A stretch of 64,000 nt of DNA from an uncultured Dorea sp. (GCA_910580235.1 CAJTVU010000007.1:1-64000); one strand, 5' to 3'; shown: positions 28,001-36,348, numbered from the stretch's first letter. A program made the numbers and translations. Notes: generated by a model not told the origin, from the letters alone.

Positions 28001-29292
28001 ACGCTTTTGGCCAGATTCCCCCCAGTCTTTACTATGTTCTTGATCGGCGTCACAATCCCAGCGGCAGCGTCCCCTGTGCCTGCGATATTGTCTGCCACGT
28101 CCTCAAAGACGCCTCCCAGCTCCTTTACGACGCCGTGCAGCCCTCCTTTATTAAAGGCGTCGTGCAGACGCTGCACATAACCGATGGATTGTTCTACCGT
28201 GTCCTTGAGCGGATCCCGAAGGCTATCATAGATGCTGATCCCAAAATCCGACATGTTGTTCTTCAATATCTGGAAGCGGCTCTCGAGCGTCTGATACCGC
28301 TGTTCCGCCTCGTTCGTAAGAGCGTTGTTGTCGCTCCACGCCTGCGTAGCGATCTCCAGGGATTCTGACAGCACGTCGCCCGCCCCGGACAGCCTTAGCA
28401 GCGCGTCCCTTTGGCGTATCTCTGTGATCTCCATCCCATCAAGCGTAGCGATCGCGCTCTGGCCTCGCTCCTCCATAGTCCCAAGGCCTGTCACGAAGGC
28501 GACAATCGCCGAGGCCGCATCATCACGGAACGCCTGTTGGAACTCGGAAGCGCTCATTCCGGCTACGTCCGCGAACTTCTCCAGGGACTCCCCGCCCTGC
28601 TCTACGGCCAGCTGCATCTTCGCCATGACGGTAGATACCGCTGACCCTCCGGCATCAGCCGAGATGCCGACGCTGGAGATCGCACCGGCAAGCCCTAAGA
28701 TCTGCGCTTCCGTCATGCCTACCTGGGAGCCTGCGCCAGCAAGGCGAAGCCCCATCTCTGTTATCTCGCTCTCTGTCGTCGCAAGATTATTCCCAAGAGC
28801 CACGATCGTGCTCCCAAGGTTGCTGAACTCTTTCTGTGGCATCTGCGTAATGTTCGCAAGCCTTGCAAGGGAGGTCGCCGCCTCCGTAGAGGTCATGTTC
28901 GTCGCCACCCCCAGATCGGACATGACGCGGGTGAACTCCATGATGCTCTCATTCTTGATCCCCAGCTGTCCAGCCGCTTCTGCTACCCCAGCGATCGAAG
29001 AGGCCGTCTGCGGGATATCCTTAGCCATCCCCCGTATATCGTCCCGGAACCCTTGCAGCTCTGCGTCTGTAGCATTTACTGTCTTCTTTACTCCCGCAAA
29101 TGCAGACTCGAACTCCAATCCCGTCTTGACCGCAAAGAGAGAGACCCCTGCGATAGCAGACTTTACTGCGATCGTAGCGACCGCGGCCTTCTTCAGGCTC
29201 TTCTTTGTGATCGTCCCAAACTTGGACATGGCTTTCTGTGCGTCCGAGCTGTCCAGCTCTGTCTTAATCTTTATAGTCCCATCGCTTGCCAC
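25015..29292 (-). CDS. Tail tape measure protein (TP901 type)
   Basis: 1425-aa protein that sets tail length. The TP901-core region spans roughly residues 60-350 (for example ETATSLARL-like TSTEAATSLARLANI and GISADAGGSAVSTVM). Membrane-like helices lie near 540-580, a long coiled coil near 590-840, and four 42-aa tandem repeats at 1037-1204 with a degenerate fifth. The predicted tail (about 0.15 nm per residue) would be about 200 nm long. Confidence 0.95.
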   Translation of the reverse strand: MASDGTIKIKTELDSSDAQKAMSKFGTITKKSLKKAAVATIAVKSAIAGVSLFAVKTGLEFESAFAGVKKTVNATDAELQGFRDDIRGMAKDIPQTASSIAGVAEAAGQLGIKNESIMEFTRVMSDLGVATNMTSTEAATSLARLANITQMPQKEFSNLGSTIVALGNNLATTESEITEMGLRLAGAGSQVGMTEAQILGLAGAISSVGISADAGGSAVSTVMAKMQLAVEQGGESLEKFADVAGMSASEFQQAFRDDAASAIVAFVTGLGTMEERGQSAIATLDGMEITEIRQRDALLRLSGAGDVLSESLEIATQAWSDNNALTNEAEQRYQTLESRFQILKNNMSDFGISIYDSLRDPLKDTVEQSIGYVQRLHDAFNKGGLHGVVKELGGVFEDVADNIAGTGDAAAGIVTPIKNIVKTGGNLAKSVLPPLAKGFKLLAENMDIVLPLLASGVTALKGYSVAESAVSAVSSLSKSFKAASAAAELYRVQLEAAEYTGRMHNVQLTIGQAAVGLLTHKLTLAQAAQIAWNTAMAANPIGVAVAATTALIGVGLAVSAVVNRQTAEEREHAKALKESAEAAKENLEKAQERKQSYEELVQSQNEQAAGEVAQLDRLAALNNELSGIVDANGRVKEGEEDRAAFITSQLSSALGLEISLTDGQISNYQELQAEIQNLIQQKRVEAVLSAQEAKYQEAVNNQMLVAAEASENLTAMKQAQNEVTEEKAELSQLELEKDQAVIDGNKALVKVLDEKIKKQQEDVEAAEEALKSSQEAYQENTQLLAQYANDIDAYTALAEAAATGNAEAIEQAIAQVTNGIKTASNATKEELQEQVISVSNMEAMIKKEVEEGAPGFTQAMLDQAREGTTAALEEFAKAAPQTAEELSKVPPEAVAALVAGNMEGELSAEAKGAVEGMLKEFDGMDEETQMLFAQTIYAALEELEGFDQISDPAKEGVTAFLKTLIEELKVHSPSRAVKEIFDNVWPGASEGLEGGQEGLFEKGKGVIEGFLTSIGGEELFERVKGIGSTIMSFFGMGVESQKGGIDGSAKGISDSLNMNLGSADTQTTGGQKAQEYNSGIGSLKGAIDTTSKVIADSSNTIFGSADTQGTGSRKALEYDQGINSQKGLIDLDSKAISDSSNANLGSANTWGTGSRKGSEYDRGLGSKSGAINATSVGLSNTADTGMGSSDTGATGVEQGAEYAEGVGSQAGYANAQGTSLSNEANSGASSADGYDPGSDFGSGFVRGIGAWLGDAARAAASLATRAYNALRGALEERSPSRKTKRSGKNFDLGLAVGVEKNKKYAVAAAEGLAEDTLDALDMSQVRDKMENIDIPETMSRVYMAVEGRKEKIASKMSSSIEARENAKWKELEREEDVHLSNEDIRKLAGEFARAASAAMANELDGMGMYSNDRELFRMVREAGRR
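25681..26184 (-). repeat. Four tandem 126-bp (42-aa) coding repeats in the tape measure gene
   Basis: Four consecutive 42-residue units begin GVESQKG, GIGSLKG, GINSQKG and GLGSKSG and share SADTQ(G)TG...EY. A shorter unit beginning GVGSQAG follows. Copies are diverged, so this is an old duplication; copy number could alter tail length. Confidence 0.85.
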
Positions 29293-29297
29293 TTACA

Positions 29298-29909
29298 TCA
29301 CGCTCCTTGCATATGCCGTTTCTTGACATAGTCCCTCCAGCCTTTATCTCTCTGGGCGAGGGATTGCTTCACAGCATTCTCTTCTATCCGGTACAGCTTC
29401 TTCATCTCGTTGACGAACGCCCTCTGCGATTTAGGCATCCCGGATGTGCTCGCTTGCCGGTAGTACATGATCCTGCTCATCTTGGTGTCTTCCCCCAGGG
29501 ACTCGAACAGCGCCATGAACTTCCACCAGTGCAGCTTGTCCGGCTGCGTCAGGTCTATCCCGTACTGCTCCCGGAATGCAGAATAAATATAAGGCGCGTC
29601 CTGGGAGAACGCCCATGCTGGCTCTTTCGCCCTGCGCCTTTTATACCTCTGCTTCTCCTCCTCTTCCTTGTCCTGCTCCTCCCCGCATCGATAGAACCAA
29701 AGGATGGCCTCTATTGCCTGAACGAGATCTGGAGGGATGGACGGGTAATAGATCTGTAGCATCTTTAGGTATTTCTCTTCTTCTGCGGTCTTGCTCCGAA
29801 GAAGAGCGTCCAGCTGGATCCCTGCCCGGAAATCCCAATTGATGGGATAATAAATGCCTTGGATCTTGACTGTCTCCGGGAGGCTCTTCGTCAAGATATC
29901 GCATTTCAT
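29298..29909 (-). CDS. Gp15 family tail protein
   Basis: 203-aa protein of the bacteriophage Gp15 family, placed between the chaperone-like gene and the tape measure. Hallmarks are KIQGIYYPINWDFRAGIQ and WFYRCGEEQDKEEEE near the middle. Probably a tail assembly chaperone partner. The Lys/Glu-rich stretch at about 105-120 is a flexible linker. Confidence 0.82.
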   Translation of the reverse strand: MKCDILTKSLPETVKIQGIYYPINWDFRAGIQLDALLRSKTAEEEKYLKMLQIYYPSIPPDLVQAIEAILWFYRCGEEQDKEEEEKQRYKRRRAKEPAWAFSQDAPYIYSAFREQYGIDLTQPDKLHWWKFMALFESLGEDTKMSRIMYYRQASTSGMPKSQRAFVNEMKKLYRIEENAVKQSLAQRDKGWRDYVKKRHMQGA

Positions 29910-30286
29910 CGCTGCAGGCCATCCCCTTTATCTCCAGCAGAGGCCCCCAGACGCTGCTCCAGCATCGCCGCCCTCTCCTTGATGATAGGGTTCACCTGCC
30001 CGGGGTAGACATTCTGCATCTCCTCCAAGACATCCATACAAGTCAGGAGATCTGTTTCCTCCCCGAATATCTTCCTTGCTGCCCCTGCTCCGAATATGCC
30101 AGCCACATAATCTACTACGGCCTCACACTGTGCCTGGATCCCTTCCGATCCTCTCTTGCACATGGCAGCCTCGTTATACTTTTTGAGGACAGCGTCAAAG
30201 CCGTCCTCAAACTTCTTCGTTATGGCCGGGTTGAGGAGGTCTGCCTCTACCTCCTGCCCGTTGATCTTTACCGTAATCATCCTCAT
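29906..30286 (-). CDS. DUF6673-like tail assembly chaperone
   Basis: 126-aa protein starting MRMITVKINGQEVEADLLNP; GGAGGGG lies upstream. Occurs between the major tail protein and Gp15 genes, the place of tail assembly chaperones. Overlaps the Gp15 start by 4 bp. I see no slippery site like those of gpG/gpGT. Confidence 0.72.
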   Translation of the reverse strand: MRMITVKINGQEVEADLLNPAITKKFEDGFDAVLKKYNEAAMCKRGSEGIQAQCEAVVDYVAGIFGAGAARKIFGEETDLLTCMDVLEEMQNVYPGQVNPIIKERAAMLEQRLGASAGDKGDGLQR

Positions 30287-30299
30287 ATCAATCCCCTCC

Positions 30300-30890
30300 C
30301 TATTTGCTTGCCGTCGATGCAGATCTGGCTGCTTTTACGCTCGCCTGCTGCGCCTCTGCCTCTGGAGGAGCTTCCAACGGCGTTGTCGGGGCGTTGTACG
30401 TATACTCTTTCGGGTTCGCTCCGATCTTCCTGAACTCAATGTCGATCGCGGAAGACTCACCTGCATTCCCGGAACCATCAGAGTTTACGATGATAGAGCA
30501 CTGCCCCTCCTCGCCCTTGCCGTTTAGGATGTTGAAGTACACATAGTTCGTTATGACCCCATTCCCTGTCCCATACTTCATCTTGTGGGACAGGCAGAAG
30601 TCCTGCGCCTCGTCGCTTGCGTACCTGTCGCCGGTCACAGCGAAGGAGCGCTGCGTGCCTGTCTTGGTCGTGCTCTGGCCGGAACGGATATACTGCTTGT
30701 CCTGCGTCACTGGGTTCAATTGTGCGTCAAGCCCTGCGATCCCCATCTCTACGACCGCATAATCGCCCTTCTCTGTCGGCGTGGCCGCGCCCGGCGCGGT
30801 ATCGATCGCGAACACATAATCATCATTCGTCACCCATCCTTCATAACTTTCCTTTGGCTCATAACCTTTCATCAATTCATTCAGCTTCAT
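30300..30890 (-). CDS. Major tail tube protein
   Basis: 196-aa protein starting MKLNELMKGYEPKESYEGW with AAGGAG upstream; an in-frame extension to 30974 overlaps the previous gene and lacks a site. Beta-rich body and an Ala-rich C-terminal tail. Position after the minor capsid genes and before the chaperones fits the tail tube. Confidence 0.82.
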   Translation of the reverse strand: MKLNELMKGYEPKESYEGWVTNDDYVFAIDTAPGAATPTEKGDYAVVEMGIAGLDAQLNPVTQDKQYIRSGQSTTKTGTQRSFAVTGDRYASDEAQDFCLSHKMKYGTGNGVITNYVYFNILNGKGEEGQCSIIVNSDGSGNAGESSAIDIEFRKIGANPKEYTYNAPTTPLEAPPEAEAQQASVKAARSASTASK

Positions 30891-30894
30891 GTTC

Positions 30895-31314
30895 TTATCT
30901 CTCCTTTTCAAAATAAAGAACCCTGCAAGGGATCTGGTACTGGGCGATCCCATTCTCCATATCCACTGTCGCAAGGTTCGGCATGTTCTGTAAATTCTCC
31001 AGCCTCTTCACCTGACAGCCATCGCCGAAATCCGGGAAGCGCCTTTTCTGGTTCTGCGCGTCTATCCAGTCCATGAGCTCCTGGGCGATCTCCATCGCCT
31101 TCAGGTTCATGTTATCCGCCTCAGTGGAATAATGCCACGTAAGCAAGATCGTGAACCCATACTCCTTGTCTGCCGCGCGCATATATCTCTTCACGACCTT
31201 CCCCGAGTAATTCGTCAGGAATGATATAGAGGCCGGCTTTTCTGGTGAGAAGTTAAAGGACAGGCCTTCGACCTTTCCCTTTACGAACTTTACCATCGCT
31301 TCATGCTTGCTCAT
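30895..31314 (-). CDS. Phage minor capsid/tail terminator protein
   Basis: 139-aa protein starting MSKHEAMVKFVKGKVEG, of the phage minor capsid family found just before the tail tube gene; by position it is the likely tail terminator. One-base junction with the previous gene. Confidence 0.7.
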   Translation of the reverse strand: MSKHEAMVKFVKGKVEGLSFNFSPEKPASISFLTNYSGKVVKRYMRAADKEYGFTILLTWHYSTEADNMNLKAMEIAQELMDWIDAQNQKRRFPDFGDGCQVKRLENLQNMPNLATVDMENGIAQYQIPCRVLYFEKER

Positions 31315-31743
31315 CTACCCTTTCCTCCTGATATAATTCTGTACTGCCTGTGTATAGGCTCCGCCTTTTGCTGTCATCATCGCCTTATCCCACTCAGCCG
31401 TAGCCAGGGGATGCCTGCTCCCACTGTGGTTGAGAGGGATTCCAAGGAGGACTTTGCTCTCGCCCCTCTTAGCCCATGGGCTCCCCGTGATCCGTGACAC
31501 CATAAGAAGGCCGTGATACTGATACCGGGCATACGGCGAGAGGTAATGGACTACTCCACTACCATCCTCCACATAAGTCCGCACATTCCTGTCAAGGATC
31601 ATATCCCTCGCTGGCACATATGGGCTCATCAGCCTTCTTGCCTCATTCGCCATGAACAAGAGCGTCCTCCTTCCCCCGGTCGCCTCCTTCGCGATCTGCG
31701 GTATCGGCTTGTTCCATCTGAACTCTGTGACCATCTTATCCAC
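31315..31743 (-). CDS. Minor capsid protein (Minor_capsid_2-like)
   Basis: 142-aa protein; KEATGGRRTLLFMANEARRLMSPYVPARD and YARYQYHG are the conserved features of this head-tail joining family. Overlaps the upstream gene by 8 bp. Confidence 0.72.
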   Translation of the reverse strand: MDKMVTEFRWNKPIPQIAKEATGGRRTLLFMANEARRLMSPYVPARDMILDRNVRTYVEDGSGVVHYLSPYARYQYHGLLMVSRITGSPWAKRGESKVLLGIPLNHSGSRHPLATAEWDKAMMTAKGGAYTQAVQNYIRRKG

Positions 31744-32167
31744 CTACCCTGTAATGCTTCGAGCATAAATGCGTTGTGTTATCCGAGAATGCCGTCACGA
31801 TGAATGCATCCGGCTTATACCGCTTCAGTACCTCTGTAGACGTATAAGGAGGAGCCCCGGTAATCTCTTCCGGGCACTCCCCCAGCACTACGATATCGTT
31901 CAGGCTGAACGTAAAGAAGCGGCTCCTCTCTTCCTGCGGCAACCTCGCCCACTCAAGGTATGGAAGGTACTTCTCTGATATCGGGATCCTTGCCGTGTAG
32001 ATATTGGACATCCTTATGGATTTGTCCCCCTCCACCCTGCCGATCGCGTTCTTGTAGTAGCAATCGCGAAGGATCGTCCGATGCCATGTGTCCTTCTCCT
32101 CATCGGGGCTATCCGCTTTCCTCAGGCAGTTATAGATTGTGAGCGTATGCACGTAATTAGGGTTCAT
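31736..32167 (-). CDS. Putative minor capsid protein (Minor_capsid_1-like)
   Basis: 143-aa protein starting MNPNYVHTLTIYNCLRK. The start at 32167 overlaps the previous stop by 4 bp (ATGA) with GGGTGGGGG upstream. Likely a head closure protein in the connector series. Confidence 0.72.
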   Translation of the reverse strand: MNPNYVHTLTIYNCLRKADSPDEEKDTWHRTILRDCYYKNAIGRVEGDKSIRMSNIYTARIPISEKYLPYLEWARLPQEERSRFFTFSLNDIVVLGECPEEITGAPPYTSTEVLKRYKPDAFIVTAFSDNTTHLCSKHYRVGG

Positions 32168-32547
32168 TCCCCCACCCCGCAATACAATAGCCCGGTGTGC
32201 CCAAGCCATCTCCTGATGCTCTCATCAATCCCCATCTCCGTCGCGGCCGCCGAGATCTCTTCCGTCCTGTAAGTCCCTGAATCGCCATCATTGCTGTAGC
32301 TTTGAAGTATCAGCCCATTCTCGCCTTTTGCCTGCTCTGCTGCATACAGCCTCTCCGCCACCTCGCAGCAGCACATCTTCGCCTCTTCCGGTATCTCCTC
32401 CATATTTTCGAGACGATCGAACGTGCGCCTGCGTAATCTGGAGGACGCCTGCATAGCGAAGAACGCGAACTCTTTATCTGCCATCTTAGGCTCTCGTCCT
32501 AGGAGATAAGAGCCTGAATAGTACTCATAGCCTGCATATGCCTTCAT
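32164..32547 (-). CDS. Head-tail connector protein
   Basis: 127-aa helical protein (starts MKAYAGYEYYSGSYLLG) after the capsid gene; small helical proteins here usually form the ring under the portal. FAMQASSRLRRRTFDRLEN is its most typical stretch. Confidence 0.68.
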   Translation of the reverse strand: MKAYAGYEYYSGSYLLGREPKMADKEFAFFAMQASSRLRRRTFDRLENMEEIPEEAKMCCCEVAERLYAAEQAKGENGLILQSYSNDGDSGTYRTEEISAAATEMGIDESIRRWLGHTGLLYCGVGE

Positions 32548-32557
32548 GTCATCGCTC

Positions 32558-32827
32558 CTATCCTGCCACCACGGCCGCCGTCATACCGGCTCCCTGGCAT
32601 CTGTTGTTGCTGTCCACCTCTACGACCACGATCTTCTGCCCCGCGGCCGCTTCGATCTCTGCTGCCCCATCCCATGCCTTATAACCGGACGTACACGTGG
32701 CCCCATATTCTGGCATAGTAGGGTTCGCCGCTACCTTATACTTGTAGCTGTCGCCGCTTGCCAAAGTTGGCTCCACGGTGATCGCCGTGAAGCCGCTCGT
32801 GCTACCCGCTACCGAAGTAACATTCAA
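32558..32827 (-). CDS. Ig-like domain, probably expressed as a -1 frameshift extension of the capsid protein
   Basis: 89 codons from a TTG at 32827 without a ribosome site. The fold pattern (VTSVAGSTSGFTAITVEP, GDSYKYKVAANPT) is that of phage surface Ig-like domains. The same frame is open upstream through TVSLAN to the A7 run at 32845-32851 in the capsid gene; the strand continues there as one domain. It is best read as the C-terminal part of a capsid-Ig fusion of about 381 aa. Confidence 0.72.
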   Translation of the reverse strand: MNVTSVAGSTSGFTAITVEPTLASGDSYKYKVAANPTMPEYGATCTSGYKAWDGAAEIEAAAGQKIVVVEVDSNNRCQGAGMTAAVVAG

Positions 32828-32832
32828 ATTGG

Positions 32833-33702
32833 CTAAGCTGACTGTTTTTTTATGACAGCGTAATTGGCATCCCCCAAGCGATACCCAGAGCAGATCTCCA
32901 CCTGCGCCAGCGTCCCGTTGAAGTTCTCAGAGTCCTTAAGCCTTGCCATGGACAGGAGGTCTACGATGTGGAACCCTCTCCAGTCATACATGATGTACTC
33001 GATCTTGGACAGATCTTCTGTCTGGAGCGTCCCCGCATAGTCGTAGTACTTCGCTGCCGTGGTCAGGTCGAGCATGTTGCACTCTACCCAGAGCATGCCC
33101 AGGTAATGCCCCATCTGCCCTGTCCTGATGATCTCATCATTCTTTACAGGGATGAACTTATCGCCTGCCACCTCCAGCATCGTGCTATATGTCTCCACAG
33201 AGGCCATGACTACATTAGCGGACGCCTTCTGCTTCCTGATGCTCTTCCTTCCGGCAATGACCTTGCTGATGATGTTCTCCTTCGTGATCGCCGCGCTGTC
33301 CCCCATGACCGTGCCTTCATGGGCAAGGCATGCAAGCCCGGACATCTGCCATCCTTCCCTGCACACCTGCACGGACTGGGACAGATGGGCGTCCGCCATG
33401 TCATAAGGGACCGCTTCTGCCTGCACGTTATAGATCTTCGTAGACTCCTGCTGTAGATTGTTCAGCAGGAGCGGGATCAGCTCATTGCCCGCGCTCCCAT
33501 GGGTGAAGTCAGAAGCCGGCGCTTTCGGATCCTTCGCCGCCTTCGCCGCCAGCTTGAAGATCTTCACCGCTCCAGCCCCCTCTGCGTCCCCCTGGTACTG
33601 ATCGCTGTAGGTCAGCCCCGGCTGGAAGATCGCGTCAAAATAAAAGTTCGGCGCCACGATCGGGCTGTACCTCTCATTTACGTTGTAACCACCATACTGC
33701 AT
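32833..33702 (-). CDS. Major capsid protein
   Basis: 289-aa HK97-fold-type capsid protein by position (after the scaffold, before connectors) and by features: MQYGGYNVNERYSPIVAPN start, an E-loop-like KAAKDPKAPASDFTHGSAGNEL region and a C-terminal YDWRGFHIVDLLSMARL stretch. The last codons hold ATA AAA AAA CAG, a slippery run that can shift ribosomes into the Ig-like frame. Confidence 0.85.
   Translation of the reverse strand: MQYGGYNVNERYSPIVAPNFYFDAIFQPGLTYSDQYQGDAEGAGAVKIFKLAAKAAKDPKAPASDFTHGSAGNELIPLLLNNLQQESTKIYNVQAEAVPYDMADAHLSQSVQVCREGWQMSGLACLAHEGTVMGDSAAITKENIISKVIAGRKSIRKQKASANVVMASVETYSTMLEVAGDKFIPVKNDEIIRTGQMGHYLGMLWVECNMLDLTTAAKYYDYAGTLQTEDLSKIEYIMYDWRGFHIVDLLSMARLKDSENFNGTLAQVEICSGYRLGDANYAVIKKQSA
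32845..32851 (-). other. Candidate programmed -1 ribosomal frameshift site (A7)
   Basis: In the capsid frame the run reads A AAA AAA with lysine codons in P and A sites; a -1 slip after codon 286 yields ACA GTC AGC TTA GCC AAT and then the Ig-like domain in frame. Confidence 0.65.
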
Positions 33703-33720
33703 AATCTTTCCTCTCCTTTT

Positions 33721-34350
33721 CTACTGGTTATAATATTTATTGCTGCCATACTTCTTCTCCGCATAGGCCTCCTCCTCCGATCTCGTCCTTGGCCTATACG
33801 TCCCTTGCGTGCCACGCACCCATGTCTTCTTTGCTCCTGCCCCTTCCTCCTTCTCGAACTCATCTGGATATTTCTCTTTCAAGCCTCTCATGTACTCGTC
33901 AGCGCCGACGAAAGCGCCATCCTTGAGTTCCAGTCCCTGTGAGAGGAACTCCTGAAGGATGGCTTTCCTTGAGAGCGGGGACTTGATCTTCTGAGAGTCC
34001 AGGAACCTCTCCGCGGCGAACTCCCTCTGCTGTCCTTCCAGCCTCTTCTGGAGCGCCTGCGTGTCCGTGCTGTACTTCTCTTCCCAGTCTGTAACAGACT
34101 TCCTGATCCCGTCGATATCCATGTCCTTATAGGACTGGATGGCCTCATTCGCCTCTCCCAGCTGCTTCTCCAGGCCTGCGCTCTTCGTCTCAAGCGCCTG
34201 GTACTTCTCAAGGCTCACATACCCGCCATCTGCCAGGTTGGCCAGCTTGACCGGCTTGTCCTTGTGCCCGTCAGCAGCATTATAGGCGCTGATCTCAGCC
34301 TCCACCTTCCCGTAAAGCTCGTCGCCAAGCACGCTCTTTAAAAACTCCAT
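33721..34350 (-). CDS. Capsid scaffolding protein (GP20-like)
   Basis: 209-aa protein starting MEFLKSVLGDELYGKVEAEI: a coiled coil (residues 45-110, KYQALETKSAGLEKQLGEAN) and a basic C-terminal end (TYRPRTRSEEEAYAEKKYG). Belongs to the phage minor structural GP20/scaffold family. AAAGGAGAG upstream. Confidence 0.88.
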   Translation of the reverse strand: MEFLKSVLGDELYGKVEAEISAYNAADGHKDKPVKLANLADGGYVSLEKYQALETKSAGLEKQLGEANEAIQSYKDMDIDGIRKSVTDWEEKYSTDTQALQKRLEGQQREFAAERFLDSQKIKSPLSRKAILQEFLSQGLELKDGAFVGADEYMRGLKEKYPDEFEKEEGAGAKKTWVRGTQGTYRPRTRSEEEAYAEKKYGSNKYYNQ

Positions 34351-34528
34351 ATGCTCTCCTTTCCTTCCTGCGTTTTTATATGAGGTGTCTCCCTCTGGAA
34401 CCGGCAGTTTATATCCCTTGCCGTAGGGGTCATTTCCCCATCAGTTTAAACGCCATAAGGGTTTTTCGGGCAAAATAAAACACACAGGCGATCCCTGCGT
34501 GCTAAATGCTATCTTTCTATATACGGGC

Positions 34529-34561
34529 ATTACAAAAACGCCCCGAAGGGCGCTTGTAATG
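34529..34561. terminator. Hairpin between the DUF3037 gene and the scaffold gene
   Basis: CATTACAA...TTGTAATG arms with an inner CGCCC-CGAA-GGGCG stem, about 70 bp after the DUF3037 stop. The rest of 34351-34629 is an apparently non-coding leader before the scaffold gene; a 31-codon frame in it has no support. Confidence 0.55.
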
Positions 34562-34629
34562 TATATAGCCATTTACGGCAACTGTCATATTTTGATGCGT
34601 TCTATTCCTCCCTATACCTTTTCACTTCA

Positions 34630-35412
34630 TTATACCGCTAAACAGTTTTGATACTTGGCATCTTCCTCTCTCTGGAGTTTTATAACAAAATCTATCACCT
34701 CTGCGCTCGGCATAACCTTATAAGCATGCTCCCCTAATATCTTCATGATAATACGATAATTGACTGATTCGTCTTTCTCCACATCATACACAAATATAGT
34801 CTTATATCTTCTATTGATTGAGCTAGCAGTAAGCGACCATGCTTTTGCATTCGTAATCATTCGGTTAATGTTCCTATCCTCGAATGTGAAATTCTTGAAC
34901 CCATAGCCCCCTACTATATAATCAAAACGTACCGGCTCATCATAACCACCTTGTATTGGGCTTGAAGAATAATTAACCTTATTAGAGCGCATCATCATCT
35001 TGATATACTTAACTTCGCTATCACGGCTCAAACGTTCATTCTTCTCAAAGTCCAAACGCATATGAACTTTTTCCGTAGTCAAAATGAAATCATCTACATT
35101 TTCAACATCAGCTTCCTTGATCGTACAAAATCTCAATTCGTTCACATAATACTTAATGTACTCTTGCAAAGAAAATGTCTGCTCAGAGTTAAACACATTG
35201 CGTTCGCTTTCATTCTTTATTCCTTGCAAATATCTCTTCATAAAACTTATGTCCAGCTCCTCATCGAAGCTTTCAAGGCGGCTCCAATTTTTCATCATAT
35301 GGAATGTTCTATCATCAGTGTCCAGATTATGAAATAAGATTCCAACATTAATGTTTTCATTTGTTACGATTGACGGAAAATAACTCAACACAGAAAACTG
35401 AACTTTACACAT
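34630..35412 (-). CDS. DUF3037 domain protein
   Basis: 260-aa protein starting MCKVQFSVLSYFPSIVTNEN, a DUF3037-type start (FSVLxYxPs...NVGILFH). GGAGG lies eight bases upstream. It follows the HipA-like kinase gene by a few bases and shares its promoter and low GC content, unlike the phage structural genes around it. The pairing of a HipA-like kinase with DUF3037 recurs in bacteria; the role (toxin-antitoxin or defence) is inferred. Confidence 0.75.
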   Translation of the reverse strand: MCKVQFSVLSYFPSIVTNENINVGILFHNLDTDDRTFHMMKNWSRLESFDEELDISFMKRYLQGIKNESERNVFNSEQTFSLQEYIKYYVNELRFCTIKEADVENVDDFILTTEKVHMRLDFEKNERLSRDSEVKYIKMMMRSNKVNYSSSPIQGGYDEPVRFDYIVGGYGFKNFTFEDRNINRMITNAKAWSLTASSINRRYKTIFVYDVEKDESVNYRIIMKILGEHAYKVMPSAEVIDFVIKLQREEDAKYQNCLAV

Positions 35413-35417
35413 AATCC

Positions 35418-36236
35418 TTACCTCCATTCCTTATAATTTGCAATCATTTCACACATTTCATCTAAACGCGCCACTCGATATAACAAGTACTCCTGCAGTG
35501 CTTCCAGATCTCTGTCATCCACTTGCCAATCGGCCGGTATGCTCTTTATAATCCTTTTCAACAATTCTTTAGTAACAACTTCCTTAAACAACTCTGCTTC
35601 TTTCTTCAATGATTGCCTGGTAATATTCTTGCTCTGAAAAAATAACTCATACCCATTAGACTTTAAAATCTTTTTATCCAAGTAATCATTGTCCCTCATT
35701 CCTTGACTCAGACAGAATCTATCCCATATCGTCTCATTTTTAAAGACATGAGTATGGTCAATAACATAAAGGCGTCTGTCCCCTCTAAGGGCTGAGATTA
35801 GTAGATTGCCTCTATTTCCATTTTTATTATATCTATCTCTATTATACACTAAATGATCAAAGAGAATGATTTTCTCATATACACTCTTATTAGATACAAA
35901 CTCCATGATCGTCTCATTCAGAATACTCGCTTTCTCAATATAGGTCGAATAAAAACAACTGCCAAAATCTTTGTCATCAATTAGCCCTGCGACATCCGTA
36001 TCACTGTCAATAATCGCAACCCCACTAACTGGCATTAGCATCTCCAGCTCCACAGCAATGTTATACGCGACCCATTCATTGACCACTGACAACACACCTT
36101 GAATGTTATTCTTAGTCTTTAATACTGCGTACAACTCTTTGTTGCCAGACTTTAGCACTCCCAATAATGGTTCTGTACAACCATTCCCAATCCTTTTTTC
36201 TAATCTATCAACATGTGGTGGCTGCACATAATTCAC
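35418..36236 (-). CDS. HipA-like kinase family protein
   Basis: 272-aa protein with kinase-like features of the HipA superfamily: ELYAVLKTKNN (possible ATP lysine), NRDRYNKNGNRGNLL (catalytic loop with Asp and Asn) and YVIDHTHVF (metal-binding Asp). GTG at 36236 is taken; a GTG three codons later has better spacing to AAGGGCGG. It is the first gene of a two-gene cargo unit with its own promoter inside the head operon. Confidence 0.78.
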   Translation of the reverse strand: MNYVQPPHVDRLEKRIGNGCTEPLLGVLKSGNKELYAVLKTKNNIQGVLSVVNEWVAYNIAVELEMLMPVSGVAIIDSDTDVAGLIDDKDFGSCFYSTYIEKASILNETIMEFVSNKSVYEKIILFDHLVYNRDRYNKNGNRGNLLISALRGDRRLYVIDHTHVFKNETIWDRFCLSQGMRDNDYLDKKILKSNGYELFFQSKNITRQSLKKEAELFKEVVTKELLKRIIKSIPADWQVDDRDLEALQEYLLYRVARLDEMCEMIANYKEWR

Positions 36237-36319
36237 CGCCCTTCGAGACTAAAGAGATTAAGCACGAAAATTATCTTGTCTAAAGCACTGTGATGCATTT
36301 CTTCATACCCGCTAGACCC

Positions 36320-36348
36320 ATTATACAAAAATCTTTTACAATTATCAA
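36320..36348 (-). promoter_or_regulatory. Promoter of the HipA-like/DUF3037 unit
   Basis: Minus strand TTGATA (36343-36348), 17-bp spacer, TATAAT (36320-36325). A near-consensus promoter, which would allow expression in the lysogen. Confidence 0.75.

Noticed and set aside
25015..29326. Long plus-strand frames opposite the tape measure gene
   Set aside because: Codon-mirror shadows of a strongly biased coding strand without ribosome sites.
30928..30943. 11-nt match of the post-repeat sequence (CTGGTACTGGG) within the phage minor capsid region
   Set aside because: Too short and without neighbouring match to be a protospacer.
34351..34480. 31-codon frame before the scaffold gene
   Set aside because: Overlaps the scaffold ribosome site and has no own site.
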